A DNA stretch of 64,000 nucleotides, taken from positions 1 to 64,000 of the forward strand of contig JAILKL010000016.1 of the NCBI GenBank assembly GCA_024693775.1, written 5' to 3'. A program made the position numbers and the translations under genes. This document shows positions 29,505-38,468 of this stretch, in pieces. How positions within the stretch are numbered: position 1 is the first letter of the stretch; the number at the start of each line of letters is the position of its first letter. Below the pieces are notes generated by a model. It saw only the letters and a program-made list of their open reading frames with translations, did no database searches and was not told where the DNA came from. Origin of the DNA: Pseudobutyrivibrio sp. (lineage in GTDB: Bacteria; Bacillota; Clostridia; Lachnospirales; Lachnospiraceae).

Positions 29505-31016
29505 ATGAGAAAGAAAATAACACTACTATTAGCTGGTGTCATGACTGCAGCACTCCTAGCAGCTTGTGGCGGAAAGACAGCTGATAGCCAAACAAAAACG
29601 GTAGAATCAATTGATGATTTAGAAGGAGCAAAGATTGGTGTACAGCTAGGTACTACTGGTGATATCTATGCCAGCGACTATGAAGGTGATGAGGCAGGTA
29701 CCACAGTAGAGCGATACAACAAGGTTACTGATGCTATGCAGGCCCTAAAGCAGGGGAAGATTGATTGCGTCATAGCTGATGAGCAGCCAGCTATTGCTAG
29801 TGTGGAAAAAGAAGGCGGATTATTAATCCTTGATGATCCATTTGCTCTTGAAGACTATGCTATCTGTATTGCAAAGGGAAATGACGAGCTTTTGTCTCAA
29901 GTCAATACAGCAGTAGAAGAGCTAAAGGCTGATGGAACACTAGATCAGATTATAGATAATTATATTGGTGATGATACAAAGGGAACATGTCCATATGTCA
30001 CACCTGAGGGTACAACATACGAAAATGGCACTCTCGTGGTTGCAACAAATGCCACTTTCCAGCCATATGAATACTATGTAGATGGCGAAGTCGTAGGTAT
30101 TGATATGGATATGATCAAGGCTGTTGGCGACAAGCTTGGTATGGATGTTCAGATTGAGGACATGGAATTTGACGCTATCATCAACGCTGTTAATTCAGGA
30201 AAAGCAGATGTAGGTGTTGCTGGAATGACCATGACCGAGGAACGTGCAAAGTCAATCAATTTCTCTACATCATACATTACTTCAAAGCAGGTAATTGTTG
30301 TTCGCGATTCATCAGTGACGGTTGAAAAGCAGACATTCATTGATAAATTAAAGAGCAATTTCATCGATGAGCAGAGATACGCATACTTGCTTAAGGGTCT
30401 TAGAAATACATTAGTTATAGCTTTATGTGCAGTTATTATTGGTGTAATCATCGGCTTCTTAGTTGCAATAGTGCGTGTTACTTATGATAAAACAGGAAAC
30501 TGGGCTATCCTAAATGCCATCTGCAAGCTATATCTTACTATCATAAGAGGTACTCCTATGATGGTACAGCTACTGATTATCTTCTATGTAGTATTCAAAT
30601 CAGTCAGCATTTCAAAGGTTGCGGTAGCTATTATTGCATTTGCTATTAACTCAGGTGCTTATGTGGCTGAAATTATGCGTGGTGGAATCATGTCCATTGA
30701 TGATGGACAGATGGAGGCAGGCCGAAGCCTTGGACTTTCATACGGTGAGACAATGAAATCAATCATTCTTCCACAGGCTATCAAAAATGTTTTACCAGCA
30801 CTTGCAAATGAATTTATTCAGTTGGTAAAGGAAACATCTATCTGCGGTTATATCGGACTTATTGATTTGACTCGTGGAGGTGATATCATTCGAAGCCAGA
30901 CATACGAAGCATTAATACCACTTCTTGCAGTTGCTATTATTTATCTTATTATCGTACAGGCACTTACTGTTCTTGTAGGAAAATGGGAAAAGAGTTTACG
31001 AAAGGCCGAGGCATAG
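29505..31016 (+). CDS. Amino-acid ABC transporter lipoprotein SBP fused to permease (SBP apparently circularly permuted)
   Basis: Lipobox LLAAC; DLEGAKIGVQLGTTGD... before LVVATNATFQPYEYY...; then His/Glu/Gln-type permease (IIRGTPMMVQLLI, GAYVAEIMRGGI). Confidence 0.92.
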   Translation: MRKKITLLLAGVMTAALLAACGGKTADSQTKTVESIDDLEGAKIGVQLGTTGDIYASDYEGDEAGTTVERYNKVTDAMQALKQGKIDCVIADEQPAIASVEKEGGLLILDDPFALEDYAICIAKGNDELLSQVNTAVEELKADGTLDQIIDNYIGDDTKGTCPYVTPEGTTYENGTLVVATNATFQPYEYYVDGEVVGIDMDMIKAVGDKLGMDVQIEDMEFDAIINAVNSGKADVGVAGMTMTEERAKSINFSTSYITSKQVIVVRDSSVTVEKQTFIDKLKSNFIDEQRYAYLLKGLRNTLVIALCAVIIGVIIGFLVAIVRVTYDKTGNWAILNAICKLYLTIIRGTPMMVQLLIIFYVVFKSVSISKVAVAIIAFAINSGAYVAEIMRGGIMSIDDGQMEAGRSLGLSYGETMKSIILPQAIKNVLPALANEFIQLVKETSICGYIGLIDLTRGGDIIRSQTYEALIPLLAVAIIYLIIVQALTVLVGKWEKSLRKAEA

Positions 31017-31027
31017 GGAGATAGAAC

Positions 31028-31762
31028 ATGAGCGAAGTTTTAATCAAAGTTGATAATTTATCAAAAGCATACGGGGACAATCTTGTCCTTAGCAATGTAA
31101 ATATGACAATTGAAAAGGGAGAGGTTATTGCCATTATCGGACCTTCTGGATGTGGTAAATCCACATTCATTCGTACTCTCAATCAGTTGGAAAATGTTAC
31201 AGGTGGAAATATTTATGTAGATGGTGAGGATATTACTGCAAAGGGCGTGGATATCAACAAAATCAGAAGCCGTGTAGGTATGGTATTCCAGCACTTTAAT
31301 CTTTTCCCTCATTTGAGCATAAAGCAAAATCTTACACTTGCTCCTGTAAAGCTAGGGCTTATGAGCCAAAAGGAGGCTGACGAAAAGGCAAAGGAGCTTC
31401 TTGCAAGAGTCGGTCTAGCTGATAAGGAAAATGCGTATCCAGACAATCTTTCTGGTGGACAAAAGCAGCGTATCGCCATTGCACGTACACTTGCCATGAA
31501 TCCAGAGGTAATTCTGTTTGATGAGCCTACATCTGCTCTTGATCCAGAAATGGTAGGAGAGGTTTTAGGTCTTATGAAGGAGCTTGCTGATGATGGAATG
31601 ACAATGGTAGTAGTTACTCATGAGATGGGATTTGCAAGGGAAGTGGCTGATAGAGTAATGTTCTTTGACGAGAAGGGCATCAAGGAAGAGGGCACTCCAG
31701 AGGATATCTTTGATTATCCACAGAGCCAAAGATTAAAGGATTTCTTATCAAAGGTTTTATAG
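31028..31762 (+). CDS. Amino-acid ABC transporter ATP-binding protein
   Basis: Walker [25 protein letters not shown], Walker [15 protein letters not shown]. Confidence 0.96.
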   Translation: MSEVLIKVDNLSKAYGDNLVLSNVNMTIEKGEVIAIIGPSGCGKSTFIRTLNQLENVTGGNIYVDGEDITAKGVDINKIRSRVGMVFQHFNLFPHLSIKQNLTLAPVKLGLMSQKEADEKAKELLARVGLADKENAYPDNLSGGQKQRIAIARTLAMNPEVILFDEPTSALDPEMVGEVLGLMKELADDGMTMVVVTHEMGFAREVADRVMFFDEKGIKEEGTPEDIFDYPQSQRLKDFLSKVL

Positions 31763-31862
31763 TAATTAAACCTAAAATTAATTAAAAATATTTTCTAGAA
31801 ATATTTGTTAAAATTATATTGCATTCAATAGGTAATGCACATATAATACAAAAAAACAAAAA

Positions 31863-31958
31863 TGCAGAGTAGACTGTAAAGCGTTAAGTGCTAGGTGAAC
31901 AGGGAGTTGTCACTTGGACGAAGGTAATTCCGCGGTTTTATGGTCGCATCCCGCTGCT
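31863..31958 (+). ncRNA. THF riboswitch
   Basis: Conserved blocks AGAGTAGA, GCGTTAAGTG, GGTGAACAGGGA, GGACGAA, CCGCGGT, GCATCCCGCT, upstream of folT. Confidence 0.92.
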
Positions 31959-31976
31959 ACATAGCGATGTGTATTC

Positions 31977-32026
31977 ATACACCTCCGTTGTAGACAAAAG
32001 GAACTGCAAATGGAGGTGTATTTTTT
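31977..32026 (+). promoter_or_regulatory. Riboswitch expression platform: hairpin sequestering folT SD, followed by U-run
   Basis: ATACACCTCC (31977-31986) pairs perfectly with GGAGGTGTAT (32012-32021), then T run, then ATG 32027. Confidence 0.82.
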
Positions 32027-32563
32027 ATGAACAAATTATCTAACACTAAGACACTTACTATTGCAGCCATGCTGACAGCCATCGGCATAGTTCTTGGCTT
32101 GTACAAGCTACCTATTTCTCAGCTGATTGAGATTAGGTTTTCATCCCTGCCACTTTCTGTGGCTGGCATGATGCTTGGCCCATGGATTGCAGGTGTAGTA
32201 GGAGCATTAATTGATATCGGTGGATTTTTGGTATATCCAACTGGTGCTTTCTTCCCAGGCTTTACACTTAGTGCAGTATTATCAGGTATTGTCTTTGGAA
32301 TTATGCTCCACGACAAGAAAATAACTATCGCCAGAGTGTTTATAACAGAGCTTATTATCACAGTCTTTATAAACCTATTATTAAACTCTTTCTGGCTGGA
32401 TCTAATGTATTTTTCAGTAGATGGCCACGTTACAATACAAAGCTATTTTGCTGCTATTAGTACTAGATTTCCAAAGGAAGCAATTATGCTTTTTGTAAAT
32501 ACAGCAATGCTTTATGCATTATTAAAGGCATTCAAGAGTATTAAAATAGGAGCTAGAGCATAA
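32027..32563 (+). CDS. folT: Folate ECF transporter S component
   Basis: ECF S-component TM pattern plus THF riboswitch and downstream folC. Confidence 0.9.
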   Translation: MNKLSNTKTLTIAAMLTAIGIVLGLYKLPISQLIEIRFSSLPLSVAGMMLGPWIAGVVGALIDIGGFLVYPTGAFFPGFTLSAVLSGIVFGIMLHDKKITIARVFITELIITVFINLLLNSFWLDLMYFSVDGHVTIQSYFAAISTRFPKEAIMLFVNTAMLYALLKAFKSIKIGARA

Positions 32564-32567
32564 GAAA

Positions 32568-33863
32568 ATGATTATGTATTCCTATGACCAGGCAATAGAA
32601 TTTTTTCAAAATATGCCACGGTTCATACCACCTAAAAATATAGAGGGACAAACAGTAAACAGGTTTTCATTGGTTGCCGAACTTGCCCTGCTAGAACAGC
32701 TTAATAATCCACAAAATGATTTGAAATATATTCATGTGGCAGGGACAAATGGAAAAGGCTCTACTGTAGGATATATTGCTTCTATTACAGAAGCAGCAGG
32801 CATAAAAACAGGTAGATTTACTTCACCATTTTTGCATACCTACAACGAAATGTTTATGGTAGATGGCAAAATGATTTCAAATGAGACCTTCGCTAGATTG
32901 TTCTCAATTGTAAAGCCATATTATGACAAGCTCACAAAGGAAAATATCTTTCCAAGTGAATACGAAATCCTTATTTCTATGGCGTTTTTGTATTTTAAAG
33001 AAATGGAATGCCAGCTTGTAGTTTTAGAGGTGGCCATGGGAGGTAGAGTGGATGTAACAAACGTTATACCATCGCCTATGGTTACAGTATTTACACCTAT
33101 TAGTTATGACCATATGTCTATACTTGGCCATACACTTTCTGAGATTGCCACAGAAAAGGCTGGCATAATAAAATCAGGTACAGTCGTTGTTACAGCATCC
33201 CAGGAGCCTGAGGTTAAAAATGTGTTAGAAGCATTTTCAAGCAAAAATGGCGTGGGTATAGTCTTTGCTGGCAAGGCTAAAGCTACCGATTTTGATTTAT
33301 CTGGACAGAGCTTTAGCTATGAAGGTAGAAAATACTTTACTAGTATGCTAGGAAATTACCAGATTGAAAATGCAGCCGTGGCCTTAAAGGTGGCTGAGGT
33401 GCTCAATGATTTAGGCTATAGTATTTCTCCAGAAAATATGTTGCAGGGCATAAGTAATATGAGGTGGTTTGGACGATTTACATTACTTAGTAATGATCCA
33501 CCAGTGATTATTGATGGAGGTCACAATCGTCAGGGTGCCAGGGTTCTTAGAGAATCATTAGAAAAATATTTTCCTAATACTGAGATTACATTTGTCTTGG
33601 GAATACTAGAGGACAAGGAAATAGATATAATGCTAGCAGAGCTTATGCCTATTGCAAAAAGGGTATATACCATAGCGGTTCCTAGTCCTAGAACAATGCA
33701 GCCTGAAAAGCTGGCTGAATTGATTCGTAATTACGAAGTGGAAGCAATTGCTATAAAGAACAAATTTGACTTGAAAGAAATATATAACGACTCCCAGTGT
33801 ATTTGTATAGCAGGTTCCCTTTATTTAATAGATAAGTTTACTAATCAAATAAAGATTTGTTGA
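32568..33863 (+). CDS. folC: Folylpolyglutamate synthase/dihydrofolate synthase
   Basis: HVAGTNGKGSTVGYI, GGRVDVTNVI, DGGHNRQGARVL. Confidence 0.95.
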   Translation: MIMYSYDQAIEFFQNMPRFIPPKNIEGQTVNRFSLVAELALLEQLNNPQNDLKYIHVAGTNGKGSTVGYIASITEAAGIKTGRFTSPFLHTYNEMFMVDGKMISNETFARLFSIVKPYYDKLTKENIFPSEYEILISMAFLYFKEMECQLVVLEVAMGGRVDVTNVIPSPMVTVFTPISYDHMSILGHTLSEIATEKAGIIKSGTVVVTASQEPEVKNVLEAFSSKNGVGIVFAGKAKATDFDLSGQSFSYEGRKYFTSMLGNYQIENAAVALKVAEVLNDLGYSISPENMLQGISNMRWFGRFTLLSNDPPVIIDGGHNRQGARVLRESLEKYFPNTEITFVLGILEDKEIDIMLAELMPIAKRVYTIAVPSPRTMQPEKLAELIRNYEVEAIAIKNKFDLKEIYNDSQCICIAGSLYLIDKFTNQIKIC

Positions 33864-33868
33864 AAAAC

Positions 33869-33919
33869 ATCCCCTTTAGAATTATCCTAATTACTAGGTA
33901 ATACAAAGGGGATTTTTTT
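33869..33919 (+). terminator. Intrinsic terminator
   Basis: ATCCCCTTT...AAAGGGGAT then T7. Confidence 0.85.
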
Positions 33920-33934
33920 ATAGGATGGTGAATT

Positions 33935-34522
33935 ATGGACGATAGATTAAAAAAGCAAATGGAGTTTGCCTTAGAAATAGATAAAGAAAAAAATATATTT
34001 AGACAGACTCATTTATCAAATCATGGACGAAATGAAAATGACGCAGAGCATGCCTGGCACATGAGCATTATGGCGTATCTGCTAAGAGAATATTCAAACG
34101 AAGAAATAGACATTGCCAAGGTAATGCTAATGTGTCTGATTCACGACATAGTAGAAATAGAGGCTGGGGATACCTATGCCTATGATGAAGAGGGCAAGAA
34201 AACTCAAAAGGCCAGAGAGGATGCAGCAAAGGAAAAAATATTTTCTATACTTCCAGAGGATCAGAAAAATGAATTGATTAGCTTGTTTGATGAGTTTGAA
34301 GAGTATGAGTCTGCAGAGTCGAAGTTTGCTCATGCTATGGACAATTTACAGCCTCTCATGTTAAATAATAGTAATGGCGGAGCTGACTGGAGGGAGCATG
34401 GAGTATGCGCTTCTCAGGTTTATGGACGCCAGAGCAAGACCCAAAAGGGCTCTAAAAAGCTTTATGAGCTTACAGATGCCATTATTTTGGATAATATCAA
34501 AAAGGGTAATATTAAAGAGTAA
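33935..34522 (+). CDS. HD domain protein (YfbR/HDDC2-like)
   Basis: RNENDAEHAWHMSIMAYLL and LIHDIVEIEAGD. Confidence 0.88.
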   Translation: MDDRLKKQMEFALEIDKEKNIFRQTHLSNHGRNENDAEHAWHMSIMAYLLREYSNEEIDIAKVMLMCLIHDIVEIEAGDTYAYDEEGKKTQKAREDAAKEKIFSILPEDQKNELISLFDEFEEYESAESKFAHAMDNLQPLMLNNSNGGADWREHGVCASQVYGRQSKTQKGSKKLYELTDAIILDNIKKGNIKE

Positions 34523-34534
34523 AGGAATTAAGAT

Positions 34535-35605
34535 ATGTCAAAGGCATTAATAGCAATGAGCGGTGGCGTGGATAGTAGCGTTGCTGCACTTTTAATGAAG
34601 GATAAAGGATATGATTGCATAGGCTGTACTATGAAATTGTATGCAAATGAAACTATAAATGTATGTGATTCGCATACCTGCTGTTCACTCGATGATGTGG
34701 AGGATGCAAAGGCAGTGGCTAGAAAACTAGAGATGCCTCATCATACATTTAATTTTCAGGACAAGTTCAAAGAGAATGTCATTGATAAATTTGTAGCCTG
34801 CTACGAAAAGGGGCGCACACCAAATCCATGCATAGAGTGCAACAAGACAATGAAATTTAATGAGCTATATCAGCGCGCCCAGATTTTAGGCTGCGACAAG
34901 GTGGTTACAGGTCATTATGCACGTATTCGTCAGGTGGAAAACGGCTACCAGCTTTTAAAGGGGCTTGATTCAGGAAAGGATCAGTCCTATGTTTTGTATT
35001 CAATGACACAAAACGAGCTGGCACACACTGATTTTCCTCTTGGTGAGCTCACAAAGGACCAGGTTAGAAAGGTAGCAGAAGAAAACGATTTTATAAATGC
35101 AAACAAGCCTGATAGCCAGGATATTTGCTTTGTGCCAGATGGAGACTATGTATCTGCTCTTAAAAGATTTTCTGGAAGGAACTATGAGCCAGGAGATTTT
35201 GTGGACATGGAAGGAAATGTTTTAGGCAGACACAAGGGAATAGTTGGCTATACAATTGGCCAGCGAAAGGGACTTGGAATATCTGCAGCTCATCCTCTTT
35301 ACGTTGTAAAGCTTGATGTGGAAAATAATCGAGTGGTACTTGGCACCAATGATGATTTGTTTTCTAGAGATGTGGATGTGGAAGATATCAACTGGATCGG
35401 ACCAGATGAGCTTCCAAAGGAGTTTAGATGTAAGGCAAAGGTGCGCTATAGAATGACAGAGCAGCCATGTACTGTTAAAAGAGTTGGGAAAAATGGTGCG
35501 CATATTGTATTTGACGAACCACAGAGAGCCATTACACCAGGTCAGTCCGCAGTATTTTATGATGAGGATATTGTACTTGGTGGAGGCATAATAACTCTGC
35601 TATAA
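34535..35605 (+). CDS. mnmA: tRNA 2-thiouridine(34) synthase
   Basis: AMSGGVDSSVAALL, TPNPCIECNKTMKF, DSQDICFVPDGDY. Confidence 0.97.
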   Translation: MSKALIAMSGGVDSSVAALLMKDKGYDCIGCTMKLYANETINVCDSHTCCSLDDVEDAKAVARKLEMPHHTFNFQDKFKENVIDKFVACYEKGRTPNPCIECNKTMKFNELYQRAQILGCDKVVTGHYARIRQVENGYQLLKGLDSGKDQSYVLYSMTQNELAHTDFPLGELTKDQVRKVAEENDFINANKPDSQDICFVPDGDYVSALKRFSGRNYEPGDFVDMEGNVLGRHKGIVGYTIGQRKGLGISAAHPLYVVKLDVENNRVVLGTNDDLFSRDVDVEDINWIGPDELPKEFRCKAKVRYRMTEQPCTVKRVGKNGAHIVFDEPQRAITPGQSAVFYDEDIVLGGGIITLL

Positions 35606-35715
35606 ATTTAATTGATAACGAACTATAATTTTTGTCTATTAGTTGTTACTGAATAAAACGTGTTATAGTAACAGCAAGTTAAGAGATACGAATTTTTTAA
35701 GAAAGGAGCAAGACA

Positions 35716-35835
35716 ATGAGAATATCTAATAGCTTAACTACAATGATGTGCATGTGCATGTGTCGAATGCTATACTCCCAGGCAGATAATGGTCTAGGGT
35801 GCATGGCTACTTGTCTTGCGCCTGTTAGAAATTGA
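35716..35835 (+). CDS. Putative Met/Cys-rich leader peptide of metNIQ attenuator
   Basis: AAAGGAG 7 nt before ATG; 39 codons MRISNSLTTMMCMCMCRMLYSQADNGLGCMATCLAPVRN, then TGA; absent from ORF track because of length. Confidence 0.78.
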   Translation: MRISNSLTTMMCMCMCRMLYSQADNGLGCMATCLAPVRN

Positions 35836-35859
35836 TTCGTATATACGAAGAGATTTAAG

Positions 35860-35895
35860 CCACTGCCTGGGAGTAAAATCCGGCAGTGGTTTTTT
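35860..35895 (+). terminator. Leader terminator of putative attenuator
   Basis: CCACTGCC (35860-35867)/GGCAGTGG (35882-35889) then T6; competing 13-bp pairing with 35773-35785. Confidence 0.88.
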
Positions 35896-35926
35896 ATTGC
35901 AAAAAATAGATAAAGAGGATTATAGA

Positions 35927-36721
35927 ATGCATGAAATAGAAGTTAAAAACTTATCAAAAAGCTTTATAGAAAAAGACATTCGTGTAGATGCGCTAAGCAA
36001 CATCAACCTAACAGTTGAAAAGAGTGACATCTACGGAATCATAGGAATGTCCGGAGCTGGTAAAAGTACACTGATTCGATGTTTTAATTATTTAGAGAGA
36101 CCTACATCAGGTCAGGTAATAATTAATGGCAAGGAATTGGGACAGCTAAATGAAAATGAATTGAGAGCTGAGCGTACAAAAATTGCTATGATTTTCCAGC
36201 ATTTCAATTTGCTACAACAGAAGAATGTAATAGATAACGTGATTTTTCCATTAACAATTCAGGGGGTAAAGAAATCTGAGGCACGTGCAAAAGCCTTTGA
36301 GCTTTTAGCAACAGTGGGACTAGAGGAAAAGGCAAATGCATATCCTTCACAGTTATCAGGAGGTCAGCAGCAAAGAGTAGCTATCGCAAGAGCGTTGGCA
36401 TCAAATCCTAGAATTTTGCTTTGCGACGAGGCCACCAGCGCACTGGATCCTCAGACTACAGCGTCTATTCTTTCACTGTTAAAAAGAATCAATAAGGAGA
36501 CAGGTATTACCATTGTTCTTATTACTCATCAAATGTCAGTGGTAAAGGCTATTTGTAATAAGGTAGCTGTTTTAGAAGCGGGAGAGTTAGTTGAATCAGG
36601 AAATATTGAAGATGTTAATTTACCTGAAGATAAATATTTTTGGATAGATGGGGACAGCCATCTCAAAAAAAGAAAAGATCAAGTAAACAATAGAAAGGAG
36701 GTAGCTGATTATGTGGGATAG
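35927..36721 (+). CDS. metN: Methionine ABC transporter ATP-binding protein
   Basis: GMSGAGKSTLIRC, LSGGQQQRVAIARAL, LCDEATSALDPQTT; start 35927 (MHEIEVKNL), upstream ORF extension is leader RNA. Confidence 0.94.
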   Translation: MHEIEVKNLSKSFIEKDIRVDALSNINLTVEKSDIYGIIGMSGAGKSTLIRCFNYLERPTSGQVIINGKELGQLNENELRAERTKIAMIFQHFNLLQQKNVIDNVIFPLTIQGVKKSEARAKAFELLATVGLEEKANAYPSQLSGGQQQRVAIARALASNPRILLCDEATSALDPQTTASILSLLKRINKETGITIVLITHQMSVVKAICNKVAVLEAGELVESGNIEDVNLPEDKYFWIDGDSHLKKRKDQVNNRKEVADYVG

Positions 36722-37376
36722 TACAACAATAAACATGATTTTAGAGGGAATACTTCAGACCATATATATGACAGTGACCTCTACAGTTTTAGGATACCTA
36801 CTAGGACTTCCAATGGGAGTTTTACTTACTATATCAGATAAAAATGGGTTAAAGCCTAATCCATTTTTATACAAAGTTTTGGATGCAATATCAAACATTG
36901 TTCGTTCAATACCATTTTTAATCCTCTTAATCCTATTAATTCCATTCACGCGACAAATAGTAGGACAGTCATATGGTAGTACAGCGACAATAGTGCCACT
37001 TATAATTTGCTCGGCGCCATACATAGCAAGAATGGTGGAGGCATCCTTAAAAGAAGTGGACCCTGGTGTAATTGAAGCAGCCAAGGCAATGGGTGCTGGC
37101 AATACTCAAATTGTTTTCAAGGTATTGTTAGTTGAGGCTAGAACATCACTTGTAACAAACGCAACAATAGCTCTCGGCAGTGTCTTGGGATATTCAGCTA
37201 TGGCAGGTACAGTAGGTGGTGGCGGATTAGGAGATATAGCCGTTCGCTACGGATATTACAGATATCAGACAGATATCATGCTTGTCACAGTAGTTTTACT
37301 CATAGTGCTTTTCCAGATTTTCCAAAATTCTGGAATGGCAGTGGCAAAGAAATTAGATCATACAAAGAAGTCATAA
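36711..37376 (+). CDS. metI: Methionine ABC transporter permease
   Basis: NIVRSIPFLILLI, PYIARMVEASLKEVDPGVIEAAKAMGA, AMAGTVGGGGLGDIAVRYGY. Confidence 0.96.
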   Translation: MWDSTTINMILEGILQTIYMTVTSTVLGYLLGLPMGVLLTISDKNGLKPNPFLYKVLDAISNIVRSIPFLILLILLIPFTRQIVGQSYGSTATIVPLIICSAPYIARMVEASLKEVDPGVIEAAKAMGAGNTQIVFKVLLVEARTSLVTNATIALGSVLGYSAMAGTVGGGGLGDIAVRYGYYRYQTDIMLVTVVLLIVLFQIFQNSGMAVAKKLDHTKKS

Positions 37377-37417
37377 AAATACAAATATATTAAAAGCTAA
37401 ATTAAGGAGGCAAACAC

Positions 37418-38263
37418 ATGAAAAAGAGAGTATTATCATTAGTTTTAGGAACAGCAGTTGCAGCATCAGCATTGGTAGGCTGCGGAGCATCATCAAAGGC
37501 TGAGGGCACAGCAGCTGCTTCAGCTTCAACAAATACAACAATAAAGGTGGCGGCTTCTGCTACACCACATGCAGAAATTTTAGAGCAGGCAGCCCCTATC
37601 TTAGAGGAGCAGGGCTATACACTTGAGGTAACAGTATTTGATGATTATGTACAGCCAAATCTTGTTGTAGATTCAGGAGAATTTGATGCTAACTATTTCC
37701 AGCATATTCCATATCTTGAAAGCTTCAATGAGGAGCAGGGTACAGATCTTGTAGATGCAGGTGGAATTCACTATGAGCCATTTGGTATTTATCCTGGAAC
37801 AAAGTCTACTTTAGACCAGGTGGCAGAGGGTGATGTTATTGCAATTCCAAACGATACAACAAACGAGGCAAGAGCTCTACTTTTATTGCAGGACAATGGA
37901 CTTTTAACCTTGAAGGAGGGTGCTGGTCTTACAGCTACAATCAACGACATTGAGGAAAATCCATACTCACTATCATTCCAGGAGCTTGAGGCAGCACAGA
38001 TTGCCAGAGTAAAGGACGAGGTAGCCTTTGTAGTATTAAATGGTAACTATGCACTTGAGGCAGGATTTTCAGTGGCAAAGGATTCAATTGCTTTTGAGGC
38101 AGCAGATTCAGAGGCTGCACAGACATACGTAAATGTTATTGCAGTTAAAAATGGAAATGAAAACAATCCTGAAATCAAGGCCTTAGTTGAAGCATTAAAG
38201 TCTGATGAGGTAAAGGAATATATCACAAACACATATGATGGTGCAGTCGTAGCATTTGAATAA
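37418..38263 (+). CDS. metQ: MetQ/NlpA family methionine-binding lipoprotein
   Basis: Lipobox LVGCG; ATPHAEILEQ; FDANYFQHIPYLESFN. Confidence 0.95.
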   Translation: MKKRVLSLVLGTAVAASALVGCGASSKAEGTAAASASTNTTIKVAASATPHAEILEQAAPILEEQGYTLEVTVFDDYVQPNLVVDSGEFDANYFQHIPYLESFNEEQGTDLVDAGGIHYEPFGIYPGTKSTLDQVAEGDVIAIPNDTTNEARALLLLQDNGLLTLKEGAGLTATINDIEENPYSLSFQELEAAQIARVKDEVAFVVLNGNYALEAGFSVAKDSIAFEAADSEAAQTYVNVIAVKNGNENNPEIKALVEALKSDEVKEYITNTYDGAVVAFE

Positions 38264-38280
38264 AGAATAATAACTCCTCC

Positions 38281-38312
38281 GGGGCTTACATATTTGTAGG
38301 CCTCTTTTTTTA
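38281..38312 (+). terminator. Intrinsic terminator
   Basis: GGGGCTTACA/TGTAGGCCTC stem (two wobbles) then T7. Confidence 0.75.
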
Positions 38313-38368
38313 TGCCAATTATAGCTATTATTGAGAAAAAATTTCGATAAGACGGTTAGTCATTTAAA

Positions 38369-38428
38369 ACCTATTGAATTAGTAGGTAAAAGGTGATAAG
38401 GTCAATTACATACTAAGTTAGTAGGTAA
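38369..38428 (+). promoter_or_regulatory. Two operator-like sites upstream of iscS
   Basis: ACCTATTGAATTAGTAGGTAA and ATACTAAGTTAGTAGGTAA share TTAGTAGGTAA; TACTAA-G-TTAGTA is a perfect palindrome. Confidence 0.65.
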
Positions 38429-38468
38429 TAACTTGGTATGAAAAATATTATTAAGGAAGGCAATTGTT

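Noticed and set aside
29505-31016. Tandem SBD1-SBD2 (GlnP-like) interpretation of the SBP-permease
   Set aside because: Only one copy of each lobe signature is present, so a permutation fits better than tandem domains; kept as a testable alternative.
35816-35926. N-terminal extension of metN in the ORF track (MRLLEIDSYIRRDLSHCLG...)
   Set aside because: It spans the leader terminator; real start is 35927 with MHEIEVKNL aligning to MetN N-termini.
35600-35930. SAM (S-box) riboswitch or T-box upstream of metN
   Set aside because: I could not find conserved S-box or T-box blocks; the only clear organised elements are the Met/Cys leader ORF, the 13-bp alternative helix and the terminator.
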